This document shows positions 23,277-34,408 of a stretch of DNA of 64,000 nucleotides, piece after piece (the stretch's first letter is position 1; the number at the start of each line of letters is the position of its first letter). The stretch is taken from positions 40,625,249 to 40,689,248 of the forward strand of contig OZ038423.1 of NCBI GenBank assembly GCA_964036155.1, in the 5' to 3' direction. The notes beneath the pieces are model-generated. The model was not told where the DNA came from. It made no database searches and saw nothing but the letters and a program-made list of their open reading frames with translations. This DNA is from Diploscapter coronatus. Taxonomy: Eukaryota > Nematoda > Chromadorea > Rhabditida > Rhabditidae. Made by a program: the position numbers and the translations under genes.

Positions 23277-24654
23277 GCGAACGAATTGATTTGTAATGGC
23301 ACTAGAACTCGAAATTACAATATAAAATATTCGCTGAATATTTTTAGCTCTGGAGGAAGTTTATACGATTTTTAAAAATTCAGCACGCTTAATGCCGATA
23401 TACGATAGGGAATTTTCTTTTTATATAATCAGATTGTAGGCGATAATGTGAGATTGATCTGTTTGGGCGAAGTGAGAGACGAGGCAGATGAATTTATCCC
23501 TCATCCAATACTTCCCTAATCCCTAATTATCGATGATCATGCAGTGTGTTGCATTTATTACCGCTGATTTATGAAAATCCGATTTGGGTGATTTCTAAAA
23601 TGCATGTGCTCGTTCGTGATCTCACTATCTTCTGCCTGATCCTAGATTATCCCTCATATCTCCAAATTTCTCGCTCTTCACTTTGTTTCATTCGTTAGTT
23701 TCACGAGTTTATTAACTGGATTACAACTGCGACAGATATTTTAGGACGATTTTCCAAAAACAACCTTTATAGTTGAAAAGAAAAAGGGATATTGATGAAA
23801 ACCTAGCACTGAATCTGTGAAATATGAACTAGGCACGAAACATCGACAACAGATTTATAAAATCGCAAAAGAGACAGATAAAAATAGATAAAAGATTCGA
23901 AAATATACAGCTTCTATCAACAAAATCGGAGTAGTTATTATGGTAAGAGCAGAGTTTCTGATGAGTCCAATTTTCGGACCCGGATCCGCTCCCAGAGCCG
24001 TCATTTTTCACCTTTCGGACCCGGAACCGACTTAGACCCGAAAAATGCAAGTCGGGTCGGGTCCATCAGCAACTCTGAATGATACATTATTTATCATACA
24101 AAATTAACAACTTCTATCCTCCAGTTATGTAGATTTTTCATCTAACGACGCGACTACATAGCCATAACGCCGTTCTTTAATTTTTCCTACTTCAGTCCAT
24201 TTTCGCTCTTCATCAGATAATCGATATATTCGCTGATTATAGCATTCATTAATTATTACTATAATTAGCATAGGAGAAAGTGTTGAAAGTGATAATGAAT
24301 CCAACACGCTACCACTACGCAACAGGAACTATAATTGATGTGCGAAGCATCGTTTTTTAATTACTATTCTAATATTCGACTCATTTATCTTTTTTATTCT
24401 TCATTTTTGGTTAGCAATGATCTGCCACATTTGACCTCCTCTCACTCTCTAAATCATATAAAAAGTAGAGATGAGCTAGGAGGTTCTGTTTCTGCATTCT
24501 ACCCTATTTTGTTCTTTTCGGTATTGTTCGAATACCAATTATTGAATAAAGTTGTTGAGTAATTAAACTCTTTGCACCCTGAATTCAACCTCGACTAACA
24601 CCTACAATTGAAACCAAAAGGATAAGAGCTAACGTCCTTGTCATGTGTGGCACG
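23277..24654. other. Intergenic, no gene seen
   Basis: AT-rich spacer between the sulfotransferase start and the inverted duplication. It holds a GC-rich foldback element at 23950-24077, listed separately. No exon or RNA gene was recognised. Confidence 0.45.
23950..24077. mobile_element. Small foldback element with GGGTC-rich core
   Basis: The ends are inverted: CAGAGTTTCTGATG at 23950 and CATCAGCAACTCTG ending at 24077. The interior is unusually GC-rich for this region and repeats short motifs such as CGGACCCGG, CCGACTTAGACCCG and GTCGGGTCGGGTCC. This resembles MITEs that carry an expanded simple-repeat core. Confidence 0.6.
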
Positions 24655-25014
24655 ATCTAAAGAAGGACGAGCCTAGCGACGACATTACGCTAACGAGAAA
24701 GAGGAGAGTGAGAGCATGAGAGGATGAGAAGCCAGACGAAGATTCCTAACTATCGGGAAATTTGGGATGAATGAAAAGTATCTGCCCACCTGTTTTGGCG
24801 TTTTCACACCCGCGTTAGTGCTTGTCTTTCCAAAGAGGGATTTTCGCAGGAAAACAATAGTGATCTACTTAACAATAAAGAGAATTATGGCCACTCGTTC
24901 TTTCTCTATTGATCTACAAGAAACAACCCCCATTCTTTTCATTGGTCATTGTACTGTTCTCCTTGTTATTCCCACTAAATTACATTATTCGGTGATTTAG
25001 AAACGCACTTGGAG

Positions 25015-26877
25015 ATGCTATGCAACTTCCCGACGGAAATTATCAACGAAATTCTGATGTATTTGAGCACAGTTGATCTGCTCGAAGTTATTCAAGTAAA
25101 TCGGCGACTTTTGGCGATCGCCAAATTGTCTAAATGTCCATTCCGACACCAATTGATGAGACGGCATCTCGAATTATCTCTGAATACTGGAAATATCAAT
25201 GATGCGATCCGTACGCAATGTTATTATTGTAATGTATGTATTATCCATTCATTAAATAATTTTCAAAAATAAAATCATGAATGGGTGATTTCAGAATGAA
25301 TATATGGGAAATGCGCAATTATTAATCGTGCAGAAATATGTGAATGGCCAAAATCGGAGAGACGTTTTTTGTGAAATCTCAAGAATTTGTTGCAATAGAC
25401 GGCCAACGCTGGGAAATCTAGCTTCAGAACCTTGTTATATATCGTCGTCTTGCGAACTCATTTCAATTCTTAACAGTTCGTTCGATACTACACTAGGTAT
25501 TCATCGTAATTTATTCAGATTATGCAATCAAGCATAGTTTGTTTATAACAAAAATTTTAGATAACACCATCAACAATTATCGTTACGAGACATTCGAGGA
25601 ATTTACAAATACATTAAATAACTTGTTATACTATCTGCTCAAGAATTGTATCATCAAAAAGTTACATGTGGTAAAAATTCGATTTTACCTATTACCTAAG
25701 ATATAATATAACTATAAAATATATTAATATTTTAGGGGTTGTCTGATGATTTACATATGTGGAGAAAACTGAATGGACCATTTGAAGAATATCATTCATC
25801 AATTCGTTGTCGCCCTAATATTAAGCTGTTTAAGAGTCTTCGTAAGTCCATTATACCTATAAAAAAATAGCTACACTGCAATATGTGTATGCATACATTC
25901 TAAGTTTTAACGAAATATATTTTAGTTAGAAAAAAGATGGGAATCGATGGTAAAGAACTGTTCTCTCATCGAATATTTGCTAAAGGTACTTATCAACATA
26001 ATAATCACGATTTCATCCTTCTTTCAAGAAATGCAACTACAAAATTTGACAAATTTATTTACCGTATTCCCTCTAGTAAAAGGGCATTCCCTTCTATTCT
26101 CAGACCCTCTTTGGGGGTGCCCCACTATTTTTCCGAAGTCCCACTAGGGGTGTTCTCCAATTAGAGAATGCGATAAAGTAAATTTATCAAGTTCTGTAGT
26201 TGCATTTCTTGAAAGAAGGATGAAGGAGTGATAATACAAAACTTAATAAAATAAAACTCTATTCTACATTTAGGTATTTGCAATGCTTCTATAAGTACAG
26301 CCGAAAACATCAGCCCACTTGTCAGTTTAGTCTATTCCGATATTCTATTAACGGTAAATTAATTATTATTTTAAAAATATTCTTATAAACTAAGAAAATG
26401 CAAGATTTCATCAACTTTAAATATAAAGAATGTCTTGTTGAAATAAAAACAATAAATGAATCTAGGCAAATAAAATGTACATTCACGGTCGAGATATCGA
26501 GATGGAAAGTGAAGTGATGTTGAAGATACTGAAATGCGTTAACGATATTGAACTCTTCTCATTGCTCGATTCATGTCATAATGCGATATCTAAACTTTTC
26601 GAGGTAACATTTTTCATAATTTGTTTAAAATAGAATATATTTTTAGCATTTCTACAAGAATTATATCGAACTAAAGCGAAAAGTAGTTATTCATACTAAA
26701 GAACACGATCCTAAAGATTCTGTTGCGGTATTTTTGGCCTTAGTTCCGAAGGAAGCTTACGAAATTAGTAATGATGGAATGTCGTTTATAATGACAAACT
26801 TATACGGACAGAAATGGTCATTCAGCAAATCATTTGGTCAATATCACTTCATTAACTACCAAATATTATCGCAATAA
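25015..26877 (+). CDS. F-box protein, plus-strand copy
   Basis: Eight exons (25015-25233, 25295-25496, 25561-25670, 25736-25841, 25926-25985, 26274-26353, 26466-26603, 26647-26877) give 381 residues without a stop. The N-terminus MLCNFPTEIINEILMYLSTV with DLLEVIQVNRRLLAIAKLS is a canonical F-box. F-box proteins recruit substrates to SKP1-CUL1 ubiquitin ligases through SKP1. The C-terminal three quarters has no motif I can name and should be the substrate-binding part; nematode genomes hold large, fast-evolving families of this kind. Start: first ATG of the open frame. An intact paralogue lies inverted at 32578-34408, and both copies carry the same MITE in intron 5, so the MITE predates the duplication. 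Confidence 0.85.
26012..26225. mobile_element. MITE in intron 5 of the plus-strand F-box gene
   Basis: The terminal inverted repeats are about 33 bp: TTCATCCTTCTTTCAAGAAA at the left and its exact complement at the right, each followed inward by TGCAACTACA or its complement. The core contains inverted AATTAGAG/CTCTA-type segments and the motif GACCCTCTTTGGGGGTGCCC. The same element is present at 33231-33430. Confidence 0.8.
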
Positions 26878-27774
26878 ACTGAACTGGATCAAGACTAATA
26901 ATCTATCAGCAGCTGAATTACCTTCAAGTGGTAATTACAAACAGTGGCGTCACGGAATCTAATTTTGATTTTTTTTCGGAACGAATCTTTTGTTTATACT
27001 AATTTGAGTATCTGCGTTTTCTAGATATACAATGCCATATTTCCTACAATATCTTTCTACATGATTTCATAGGATGTTGAATTGTCGCTTTTTTAAACTA
27101 TTTCATTCCATTGTTTTTTTTGTCTATACATGATTTGTTATACGATAATTTGAAGTAATTTCAATAAAATGTTTGAGCTAAATGCTTATTGATAAAAATT
27201 TTGCTCGGTAAGCTCGGGAAAACCTCGGAAAGTTGAACAAATTTCCGACGGGGAAGTAATCTATAAATAGGGACCATCAGCCCTTTCTTTTCACTAGATA
27301 CAAATGTTGACAATTTTGGTTTTTCCAAGATTACTTAGGTACTAATCAGTATTTTGCTGATACCCAGAAGGGGTTTCTATAATTTGATAAACCCCTGTTC
27401 CATATCCTTTGTTAACATTTTGATTTTTCCTGACAGTCGCTCTTAATAGAAGAAAATATAAACGGAAAAGCACATGAAAATGTTCGATAATGAATGGTAC
27501 TTTGCAAAACTGGCGCCAAGCCGATTTTCAACAAGTGTTCGTTTTTCCTTATTCGTTCTATTTTTTGGGCCCAATAGTCTTTTCTTTTAAAAAAAATGAT
27601 ATTTATTATTCAGAGATGTCCAGCGACTATGAACTTATGGATATAGAAGCCTTAAGGTCGGCAGTTAAGAAAATCGACAAAAGCGTGACGGACAGGACAT
27701 CCCACGTGACGCTGGTCAAAATCGCCGTGGAATTAATCGGTAAATATGCAGTAAGTTTTTATTTTTTTATTTTT

Positions 27775-27827
27775 ACTAGAACGACGAGCGAGCGAGTGCG
27801 AAGCACCCACTCACTCGTCGTTCTAGT
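27775..27827. repeat. Short inverted repeat (hairpin) in an intron
   Basis: ACTAGAACGACGAGCGAGCG on the left and its near-exact inverse (CTCACTCGTCGTTCTAGT) on the right leave a loop of a few bases around GCGAAGC. A second tiny hairpin, CCAGCCTTCGGCTGG, follows directly. Confidence 0.7.
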
Positions 27828-29346
27828 GCCAGCCTTCGGCTGGTTGTTAGAATGTTAATTACCTCTACTAAATATTTCTATCTCAAATAAACTAAATTCG
27901 ATAGTATGTCGATTACAATGAACCATTTACCTTGACATCATTATTTTTAAAAAGCGCTGTGAAGATTATTCCAAATTTCAGATTAAATTTGGAAATTGAC
28001 ATGAGAATGAAGATTGGAATAAGTTCGCATGAACTAATTTTCCAATACGAAATTCTCTCATTTACTTTATTTGTAAAATCGTTTAGAAAAAATAGTCAGA
28101 TCATAAAACCATCTTCAGAATCATTCAAAAACAGTCCATTTACTCGTCTATGTTTAGAGAGGCCAAATGAATTTTCGAAATTGATAATCATGGGATAATT
28201 TTATATCAGCATGATCGGTGGTATTTACCAGAGCAGAATGCTCTTTAGACCTCTGGAAATAGTTCAGTGGGTGAATTTCACTATTCAACTTCGACTCATG
28301 GTGGACTGTTGTAATTTTCCTCGTAACAGAATTTTTTCATAAATTTTGAATCTGAGAAAATTTTGTTGGCTTTGATGTGCACATTTGTGCGTATTTTTTA
28401 AATGACAAATGCTGAAACACATGATAGGCAATCGACATCATAGTTTCAGAGTTTGATATGGAGATTTTCGGAGGGTTCGTAATTTTCGAGATACCGGAAA
28501 TCTCAATATCCAAAAATCGCAATTTTTGAGGGTTTTGGGGAAAGTTTCCAACTACAACGTTTGAGGAAGAAATTCATAGTATATCATACAGAAACAATTT
28601 TCCATGATTATCAATTAGGAACCCGGCCAAATGGATCATAAAGTGTTCGAAAATGTCTAACGCATAATTCGAATGCTAATTTCGGCACTCTGGCATATCT
28701 ACCTATGTTTCTACCAAATTTAAAATCATGTTGAATTGAAATTTATCTCATCCGGAAAATTTCAGGACTTGCTCGTCAGTTGGAGGCAAATCAAATGTAA
28801 GCTATTTTTTATTATTATTTATCAAGAATTTAAGAAATCAAATTTTGGAAAAATGTTTAAAAATGATTATTTTTCTGAAACTTTTTTGCCATTATTTATT
28901 TTTTCAAATTATTATGAGTTTTAATTTAAAAGTAACCAAAATCTAAGAAAATTACATATTTTTCAGCCATAGTGGATGCCAGATCAGCTGCAGTTTCGGT
29001 CGGACCATTGGCAAGGCCCACCGCTCCGTCTTCATCCGGGTAAGTTTCTAAGCTTAACTTGCAAGATCGCTATTTTCATCTTGGAAAAATGTAGAGTGAA
29101 AAGTATTGAAAACTTCTTAGCTTTTTTCTTCTATCAAAATTTCATCCCAACATTGCATAAGTTTCTAAAGAAAACGAGAATGACAAGTTATAACTTGATA
29201 AAGTTTTTTAAATGATCATCATTATTTCCAGCAACCCACTCGCCGGCGATCCTCTGCAGTAGGAGCAGGAAGAGGCCCATGGCGAGCAGGAGGAGCAGGA
29301 ACAGGAAGTGGGTAAGTGATATTGACTGTTAAGACGCTTGCTGTGA

Positions 29347-29460
29347 AAGAGTCGAACAACTAGAGTAGAGGTGTGCACAATGTACAACATAAACATTTCA
29401 GCCGGATACAGGCTATTTTGTACATTGTACACACCTCTACTCGATAGTTGTTCAACTCCT
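29347..29460. repeat. Intronic inverted repeat (hairpin)
   Basis: The left arm, around GAGTAGAGGTGTGCACAATG, pairs with the right arm, around CATTGTACACACCTCTACTC. Pairing extends outward through GAACAACTA/TAGTTGTTC, for about 38 bp with few mismatches. The enclosed loop is about 30 nt. The size fits a small foldback element or a microRNA-like precursor. Confidence 0.7.
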
Positions 29461-29989
29461 TCAGAGGACGTGTCTTAGATGACTAATAAAAATGAGTTGT
29501 GTAATCCTTCCTCCCAATGTAATTATTCTTCCACTCGATATGATTCTTCGAATCTAGTTTCTGATTAGGCATGAGAAACAGATAAGGCCTATCTCCAGTT
29601 CGCTTTTTCATATCAGATTTTTCACTCATTCTCTCCTTGAGATTGCTATGCGGATGATGTTATCATTTATCTTGCAGACGAGCCGTCGACGGGCAAATTC
29701 CCATCAATCGAAGAAATCTTTTTCAAAGAATGAAGTTAGAAAGACCAACCCATCTCAAGGTCGATAAGCTGTTATTATTTTATATTTGTTAAGCAAATAA
29801 ATACATTGTATTCTAAATGACTGAAGTTAGGTGATAAATAGAAATTGTGCTAATTCCCGGCTTTGCCCTTATATTTAGACTAATGTCATAAAGTTCTATT
29901 TATCAAGTTATAAAATCATCTATCTTTTTCATACTATTTCTAAAGAATGCTCGAAAATTTCTAATTTTCACAAATTTGATATTTTTCAG

Positions 29990-30230
29990 TGGTGGTATTC
30001 TTTATTGCTAACTACGAGCTCACCATTAAGGGAATCTCAACTGCGAGTTAAGGAAATCGCTAACTGCTAGTTAGTCAGAAAATGCGAAATAGTATTAAAA
30101 AGTGAGAAACTTAACTCCCAATTAAAAAAGTACAAATTCTACTTTTCATAACTGGCAGTTAAGTCTCACTTTCCCATACTATTTCGCATTTTCTGATTAA
30201 CTCGCAGTTAGCAAGCAAAGAATACCACCA
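29990..30230. mobile_element. MITE at the 5' end of the NUBP1 pseudogene
   Basis: Perfect 11-bp ends TGGTGGTATTC and GAATACCACCA. Longer inverted segments lie inside (AATGCGAAATAGTATTAAAA against the complement of the right half, and AACTGCGAGTTA/TAACTCGCAGTTA). CAG flanks both sides (TTTTTCAG before, CAGAAG after), which would be a 3-bp target duplication. The element sits exactly at the putative trans-splice acceptor of the gene behind it. Confidence 0.75.
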
Positions 30231-30244
30231 CAGAAGTTCGAAAT

Positions 30245-31159
30245 ATGTCCGAAGTTCCGTCGAACGCAAACGAGGGCTGTCCGGAAGTGGGCAGTGAAAA
30301 TGCCGGGAAGGGATCAGGCTGTGCGGGATGCTCGAATCAGGTAGGAGTTCAGCCTTTACTTTCCTCGTTACTGGTTTTCTTAAAGTGCTTTCTTTTTACC
30401 GGAAAAAATTGGGCACTTTAGAAATCATGTGCTTCTGGCGAAAAATCCCTCCCGATGTGGATATCTCGAAGATTCAAGATCGATTCAGACACATCAAGTA
30501 TAAGGTAAACTACAAATGAAAAAGTCACTTTTTGTTCAAATCCAGATTTTGATTCTGTCGGGCAAGGGAGGTGTCGGCAAAAGTACGATGACTGCTAATT
30601 TGGCTAGGGCATTCGCTGCGAACCCGACTAAGCAGGTTCACTTTTATCGCTACTTTAAAATTAACTTTTTTCAAAATTTGTTTGTTGTTTTCCAATTTTA
30701 CAAGAATCATTGCATTTGATCGTTTTCTGTTAAGAGTTCATTTTTATGAGTATTCAGGTGGCGATTCTGGACATCGACATCTGCGGTCCGTCGCAGCCGC
30801 GCATGGTGGGCGTGGAGGACGAGCAGGTGCATCAGAGTGCCGATGGGTGGACGCCCGTCTCCGTCGCCGACAATCTCACTGTCATGAGCATCGCTTTCTT
30901 GCTTGGTATGCACCAAATTATGCTATTTTAGCATTTTATTGGTTTTCTTTCTCACTGTAAATTTGCAATCTTTGAAAACTTTCTAAAGAAATGGATGAGA
31001 TAAGTGATTTGTATTGAACCGATGATAGATAATGATGCAGACTTTTATCGAATAAAAATTGTTGAATTTTCCGGTGACAAAAATGACGCAGTCATTTGGA
31101 GAGACGCTCGCAAGAATGGAATGATCAAGTAATTTCTGAAGGATGTTGATTGGGGAGAG
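30245..31159 (+). pseudogene. NUBP1: NU BP1-type P-loop ATPase pseudogene (Fe-S cluster assembly), 5' part only
   Basis: Exons 30245-30340, 30422-30504, 30546-30635, 30758-30905 and 31074-31159 match the N-terminal half of NUBP1, the cytosolic Fe-S scaffold ATPase. Visible marks are GCAGCSNQ (the N-terminal cysteines that bind a cluster), LSGKGGVGKST (P-loop), [13 protein letters not shown] and [11 protein letters not shown]. Four lesions show it is dead. Exon 2 is 83 nt with a frameshift between CASGEK and DVDISKIQDRF. The acceptor of the last exon reads TTTTCCG instead of CAG. TAA (31130-31132) replaces the residue after GMIK. Everything after DVDWGE is missing. The ATG follows CAG by 13 bases. 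Confidence 0.85.
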
Positions 31160-31192
31160 GTAAAAAATATCTGGAATTTTGATAAAATTGAT

Positions 31193-31258
31193 TTCTCAGC
31201 ATAAAAACTGCCTGTCCGCATGTTTACCGATGCGGACAGGCAGTTTTTATGCTGAGAA
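31193..31258. repeat. Perfect 29-bp hairpin
   Basis: TTCTCAGCATAAAAACTGCC continuing into TGTCCGCAT is followed by an 8-base loop (GTTTACCG) and then the exact complement through 31258. It sits between the NUBP1 and OXSM relics. The absence of mismatches means it is recent or maintained. Confidence 0.8.
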
Positions 31259-31374
31259 TTTTGACAATACATTTAAATTTTCTGCTAAAACTAACCCATC
31301 CTTTTTCGCTCTTCACTGCATGTCATTTCTTAAACCATTGAAAAAGTTAGACTTTTCAAAAACTATTCTTTCAG

Positions 31375-32000
31375 AAAAATCTCGCCATACTTTGTGCCGA
31401 GGATTCTGAACAATCTACCAGCCGGATATGTCGCTATGAAGTAAATCATCATTTTTATTTTATTTTCAAAGCATATTGATTTTTCAGATACAAAATGCTC
31501 GGAGATGTGGAGGGCACGTCGACAGCCTGCGCTACTGGAGTTCATTGCATCGGTAAGGAGAATTTTTCCGAAAAGAATTTAAAAAAATGAAATCAAGGAA
31601 ACGCATTTCGCGCAATGCGACATGGTTATGCAAGACGAGCGCTGGCCGGGTCTGCAGAATCATGCGTCAACCCGATTTCACTTGCCGGTTTTCATAGGTG
31701 ATTTTAAAGAATTCCCAATAAAATCAATTTCACAAGGTTTCAATACAAATTCAGAGACAAAGTCCGCATTCGCACATTCTATGAAAATTTTATCGGTCCT
31801 TGATTTGAACCTTCATAAATTCCTTGCAGAATGCGAGCTCTGGCCACTGGCGAGTCCCCAAATCAGTCGTTCCTTCGACAACAAAAGAAGCGGGTTCATT
31901 CTAAGTGAAGGTGTTGGGCTTCTTTTGATGGAGAGACTCGAAGATGCACAGAAACGAAGGGCAAATATACTTGCGGAAGTGCTTGGATATGACAATATTT
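31375..32000 (+). pseudogene. OXSM: Mitochondrial 3-oxoacyl-ACP synthase (OXSM/KAS II) pseudogene fragment
   Basis: Pieces 31375-31440, 31488-31552, about 31598-31697 and 31830-32000 match the middle of beta-ketoacyl-ACP synthase, the condensing enzyme of mitochondrial fatty acid synthesis. Visible are ISPYFVPRILNNLPAGYVAM, STACATGVHCIG (active-site Cys), AESCVNPISLAGFHRMRALA, RSFDNKRSGFILSEGVG and LAEVLGY. The exon at 31598 has AAG in place of a CAG acceptor. The last piece changes frame after GESPNQ. The N-terminus and the two catalytic histidine regions are absent. It is in the same orientation as the NUBP1 relic and about 215 bp from it. Confidence 0.8.
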
Positions 32001-32577
32001 GTTTTTAAATTCGAAAATTTGAATTAAATTTCCAGGCATTTCCTCATTATGTGTACAAATTTATCAACAAAAATTTTATGTATCTCTTTTCTAAGTCTAA
32101 ATATCAGCATTGTCGTAATTTGGTGTGCATTTTCAATAAACATTTATCTTGAGTTATCGATAGCCATGAATTCGAGAAATTTGTATTATTCCATCAGAGA
32201 AGTATAGGCACTATTTTTCTATTATTGCTTATCACTACTTTTTTGGTTACTATCAAAATTTTGACCAATTAGCATTTAGCTCAAATATTTTATTGAAATT
32301 ACTTCAAATTATTGTATAACAAATCATGAATAGACAAAGAGACAATGGAATGAAATAACTAAAAAAGTGACAAATCAACATCCTATGAAAGCATGTAAAA
32401 ATATTGTAGGAAATATGGCATTGTATATCTAGAAAACGCAGATACTCAAATTAGCATAAGAAAAAGACCTGTTTCGAAAAAAAAATCAAAACTCGATTCC
32501 GTAACACCACTGTAACTACCACTTATTTTAAAGGTAATTCAGCTGCTGATAGATTATTAATCCTGGTCCAGTTCGGT

Positions 32578-34408
32578 TTATTGCGATAATATTTGATAAT
32601 TAACGTGATATCTGCCAAATGATTTGCTGAATGTCCATCTCTGTCCGTATAAATTTGTCATTATAAATGACATTCCATCATTACTAATTTCGTAAGCATC
32701 CTTCGGAACTAAGGCCAAAAATATCACGACAGAATCGTTAGAGTCGTATCTTCTAGTGTGGATAATTATTTTTCGCTTTAGTTCGATATGATTCTTGTAG
32801 AAATGCTAAAGAATTCTATTTTTAAAAAATATGGGAAATGTTACTTCTAAAAGTTTAGATATCGCATTATGGCATGAATCGACATATGAGAAGAGTTCAA
32901 TATCGTTAACGCTTTTCAGTATCTTCAACATCATTTCACTTTCCATTTCGAGATTAAAACCGTCAATGTAAATTTTATTTGCCTAAATTTATCTTATTGT
33001 TTTTATTGCAACAAGACATTTATATTTAAAGTTGATGAAATCTTGCATTTTCTTAATTTATAATAATATTGCTACATATTTAGTTTTATAATAATTCATT
33101 TACCGTCAACAGAATATCGGAATAGACTAAACTGACAAGTGGACTTAAGTTTTCGATTGTACTTATAGAAGCATTGCAAATACCTAAATGTAGAATAATT
33201 TTATTTTATTAAACTCTGTATTATCACTCCTTCATCCTTTCAAGAAATGCAACTACGGAATTTGACAATTTAATTACCGTATTCTCTCTATTAGAAGGGC
33301 ATGCTCTTCTATTCTCAGACCCTCTTTGAGGGTGCCCCACTATTTTTCGAAATCCCTCTAGAGGTACCCTTCAATTAGAGAGAATACGGTAAGTAAATTC
33401 CGTAGTTGCATTTCTTGAAAGAAGAATGAAATTGATTATTATGTTGATAAGTACCTTTAGTAAATATTCGATGAGAGAACAGTTCTTTACCATCGATTCC
33501 CATGTTTTTTCTAACTAAAATTTTGAATATATGCATACACATATTGCAGTGTAGCTATTATTATAGGTATAATGAACTTACGAAAACTCTTGAGCAACTT
33601 AATACTAGGGCGACAACGAATTGATGAATGATATTCTTCAAACGATCCATTCAGTTTTCTCCAAATATGTAGATCATTGGCCAACCCCTAAAATATTCAT
33701 AAATTTTAAATTTGTATTATCTTAGGTAATAGGTAAAATCGAAATGTTACCATATGTAACCTTTTGATGATACAATTCTTGAGCGGATAGTATAGCCATT
33801 TATTTAATGTATTTATGGCTTCTTCGAATGTCTCGTAACGATAATAGTTGATGGTGTTATCTAAAATTGAATTATAAACAAATTGCTTAATTGCATAATC
33901 TGAATCAAGTACGGTGAATACCTAGTGTAGTATCGAACGGACTGTTAAGCAGTGAAATGAGTTCACAAGACGACGATATATAATAACCAGGTTCTAGACC
34001 TAGATTTCTCATTGTCAGCTCTGACCATCTATTGCAACAAATTCTTATGATTTCGCAAAAAAATTCTCTCCGATTTTGACCATCCACACATTTCTGCACG
34101 ATTGATAACTCCACACTTTCCATAAAGTAATTCTGAAATCACCCATTCGTAATTTTATTTTCGAAAATTATTTCATGGATAATACATACATTACAATTAT
34201 AACATGGTGTCCAGCCCACATCATGGATATTTCCAGTATTCAGGGATAATTCGAGATACCGTCTCATCAATTGGTGTCGGAATGGACATTTAGACAGATT
34301 GGCGATCGCCAAAAGTCGCCGATTTACTTGAATAGCTTCGATCAGATCAACTGTGCTCAAATACATTAGAATTTCGTTGATAATTTCCGTCGGGAAGTTG
34401 CATAGCAT
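32578..34408 (-). CDS. F-box protein, minus-strand copy
   Basis: The same eight-exon structure as the plus-strand paralogue, with every splice site and the stop retained. The start MLCNFPTEIINEILMYLSTV is identical, then DLIEAIQVNRRLLAIANLS completes the F-box. The end is FSKSFGRYHVNYQILSQ-stop. Differences are mostly substitutions plus short insertions (for example ELTMRNLGLEPG against TLGNLASEPC). That fits two functional genes drifting apart rather than a dead copy. The expected role is SKP1-dependent substrate recognition; the target is unknown. Intron 5 holds the shared MITE. Confidence 0.82.
33231..33430. mobile_element. MITE in intron 5 of the minus-strand F-box gene
   Basis: Counterpart of 26012-26225. 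The ends are TTCATCCTTTCAAGAAATGC and the inverse of TTCATTCTTCTTTCAAG. The core keeps CAGACCCTCTTTGAGGGTGC and paired segments around CGTATTCTCTCTA and AGAGAGAATACGGTA. Confidence 0.78.

Larger units (their letters stand above)
24655..27195 (+). repeat. Left arm of a large inverted duplication
   Basis: This segment holds the F-box gene at 25015-26877 with about 360 bp of upstream and 320 bp of downstream flank. It reappears as the reverse complement at 32265-34760, about 85-90% alike by eye. Matching flanks include CAAAACAGGTGGGCAGATAC (34630s) against its complement near 24790, and the 3' flank around CTAGATATACAATGCCATAT (27020s). Confidence 0.85.
27616..29733 (+). pseudogene. Broken gene for a small unrecognised helical/acidic protein
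   Basis: Five exons (27616-27750, 28766-28796, 28967-29039, 29232-29311, 29678-29733) join in one frame from MSSDYELMDIEALRSAVKK to DEPSTGKFPSIEEIFFKE-stop, 124 codons. The frame is interrupted once by TAG (29259-29261) between GNPLAGDPLQ and EQEEAHGEQEEQEQEV. Coding-like sequence on both sides says the stop is a lesion, or less likely read through or avoided by alternative splicing. A second frame, using the donor at 27739, can bypass it but gives implausible Cys/Arg-rich residues. The ATG follows an unpaired TTATTCAG by two bases. I do not recognise the family; the N-terminal half is predicted helical. The two downstream neighbours are also broken. Confidence 0.55.

Noticed and set aside
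30245..31159. NUBP1 as a functional gene
   Set aside because: Frameshift in exon 2, lost acceptor, in-frame TAA and missing C-terminal half.
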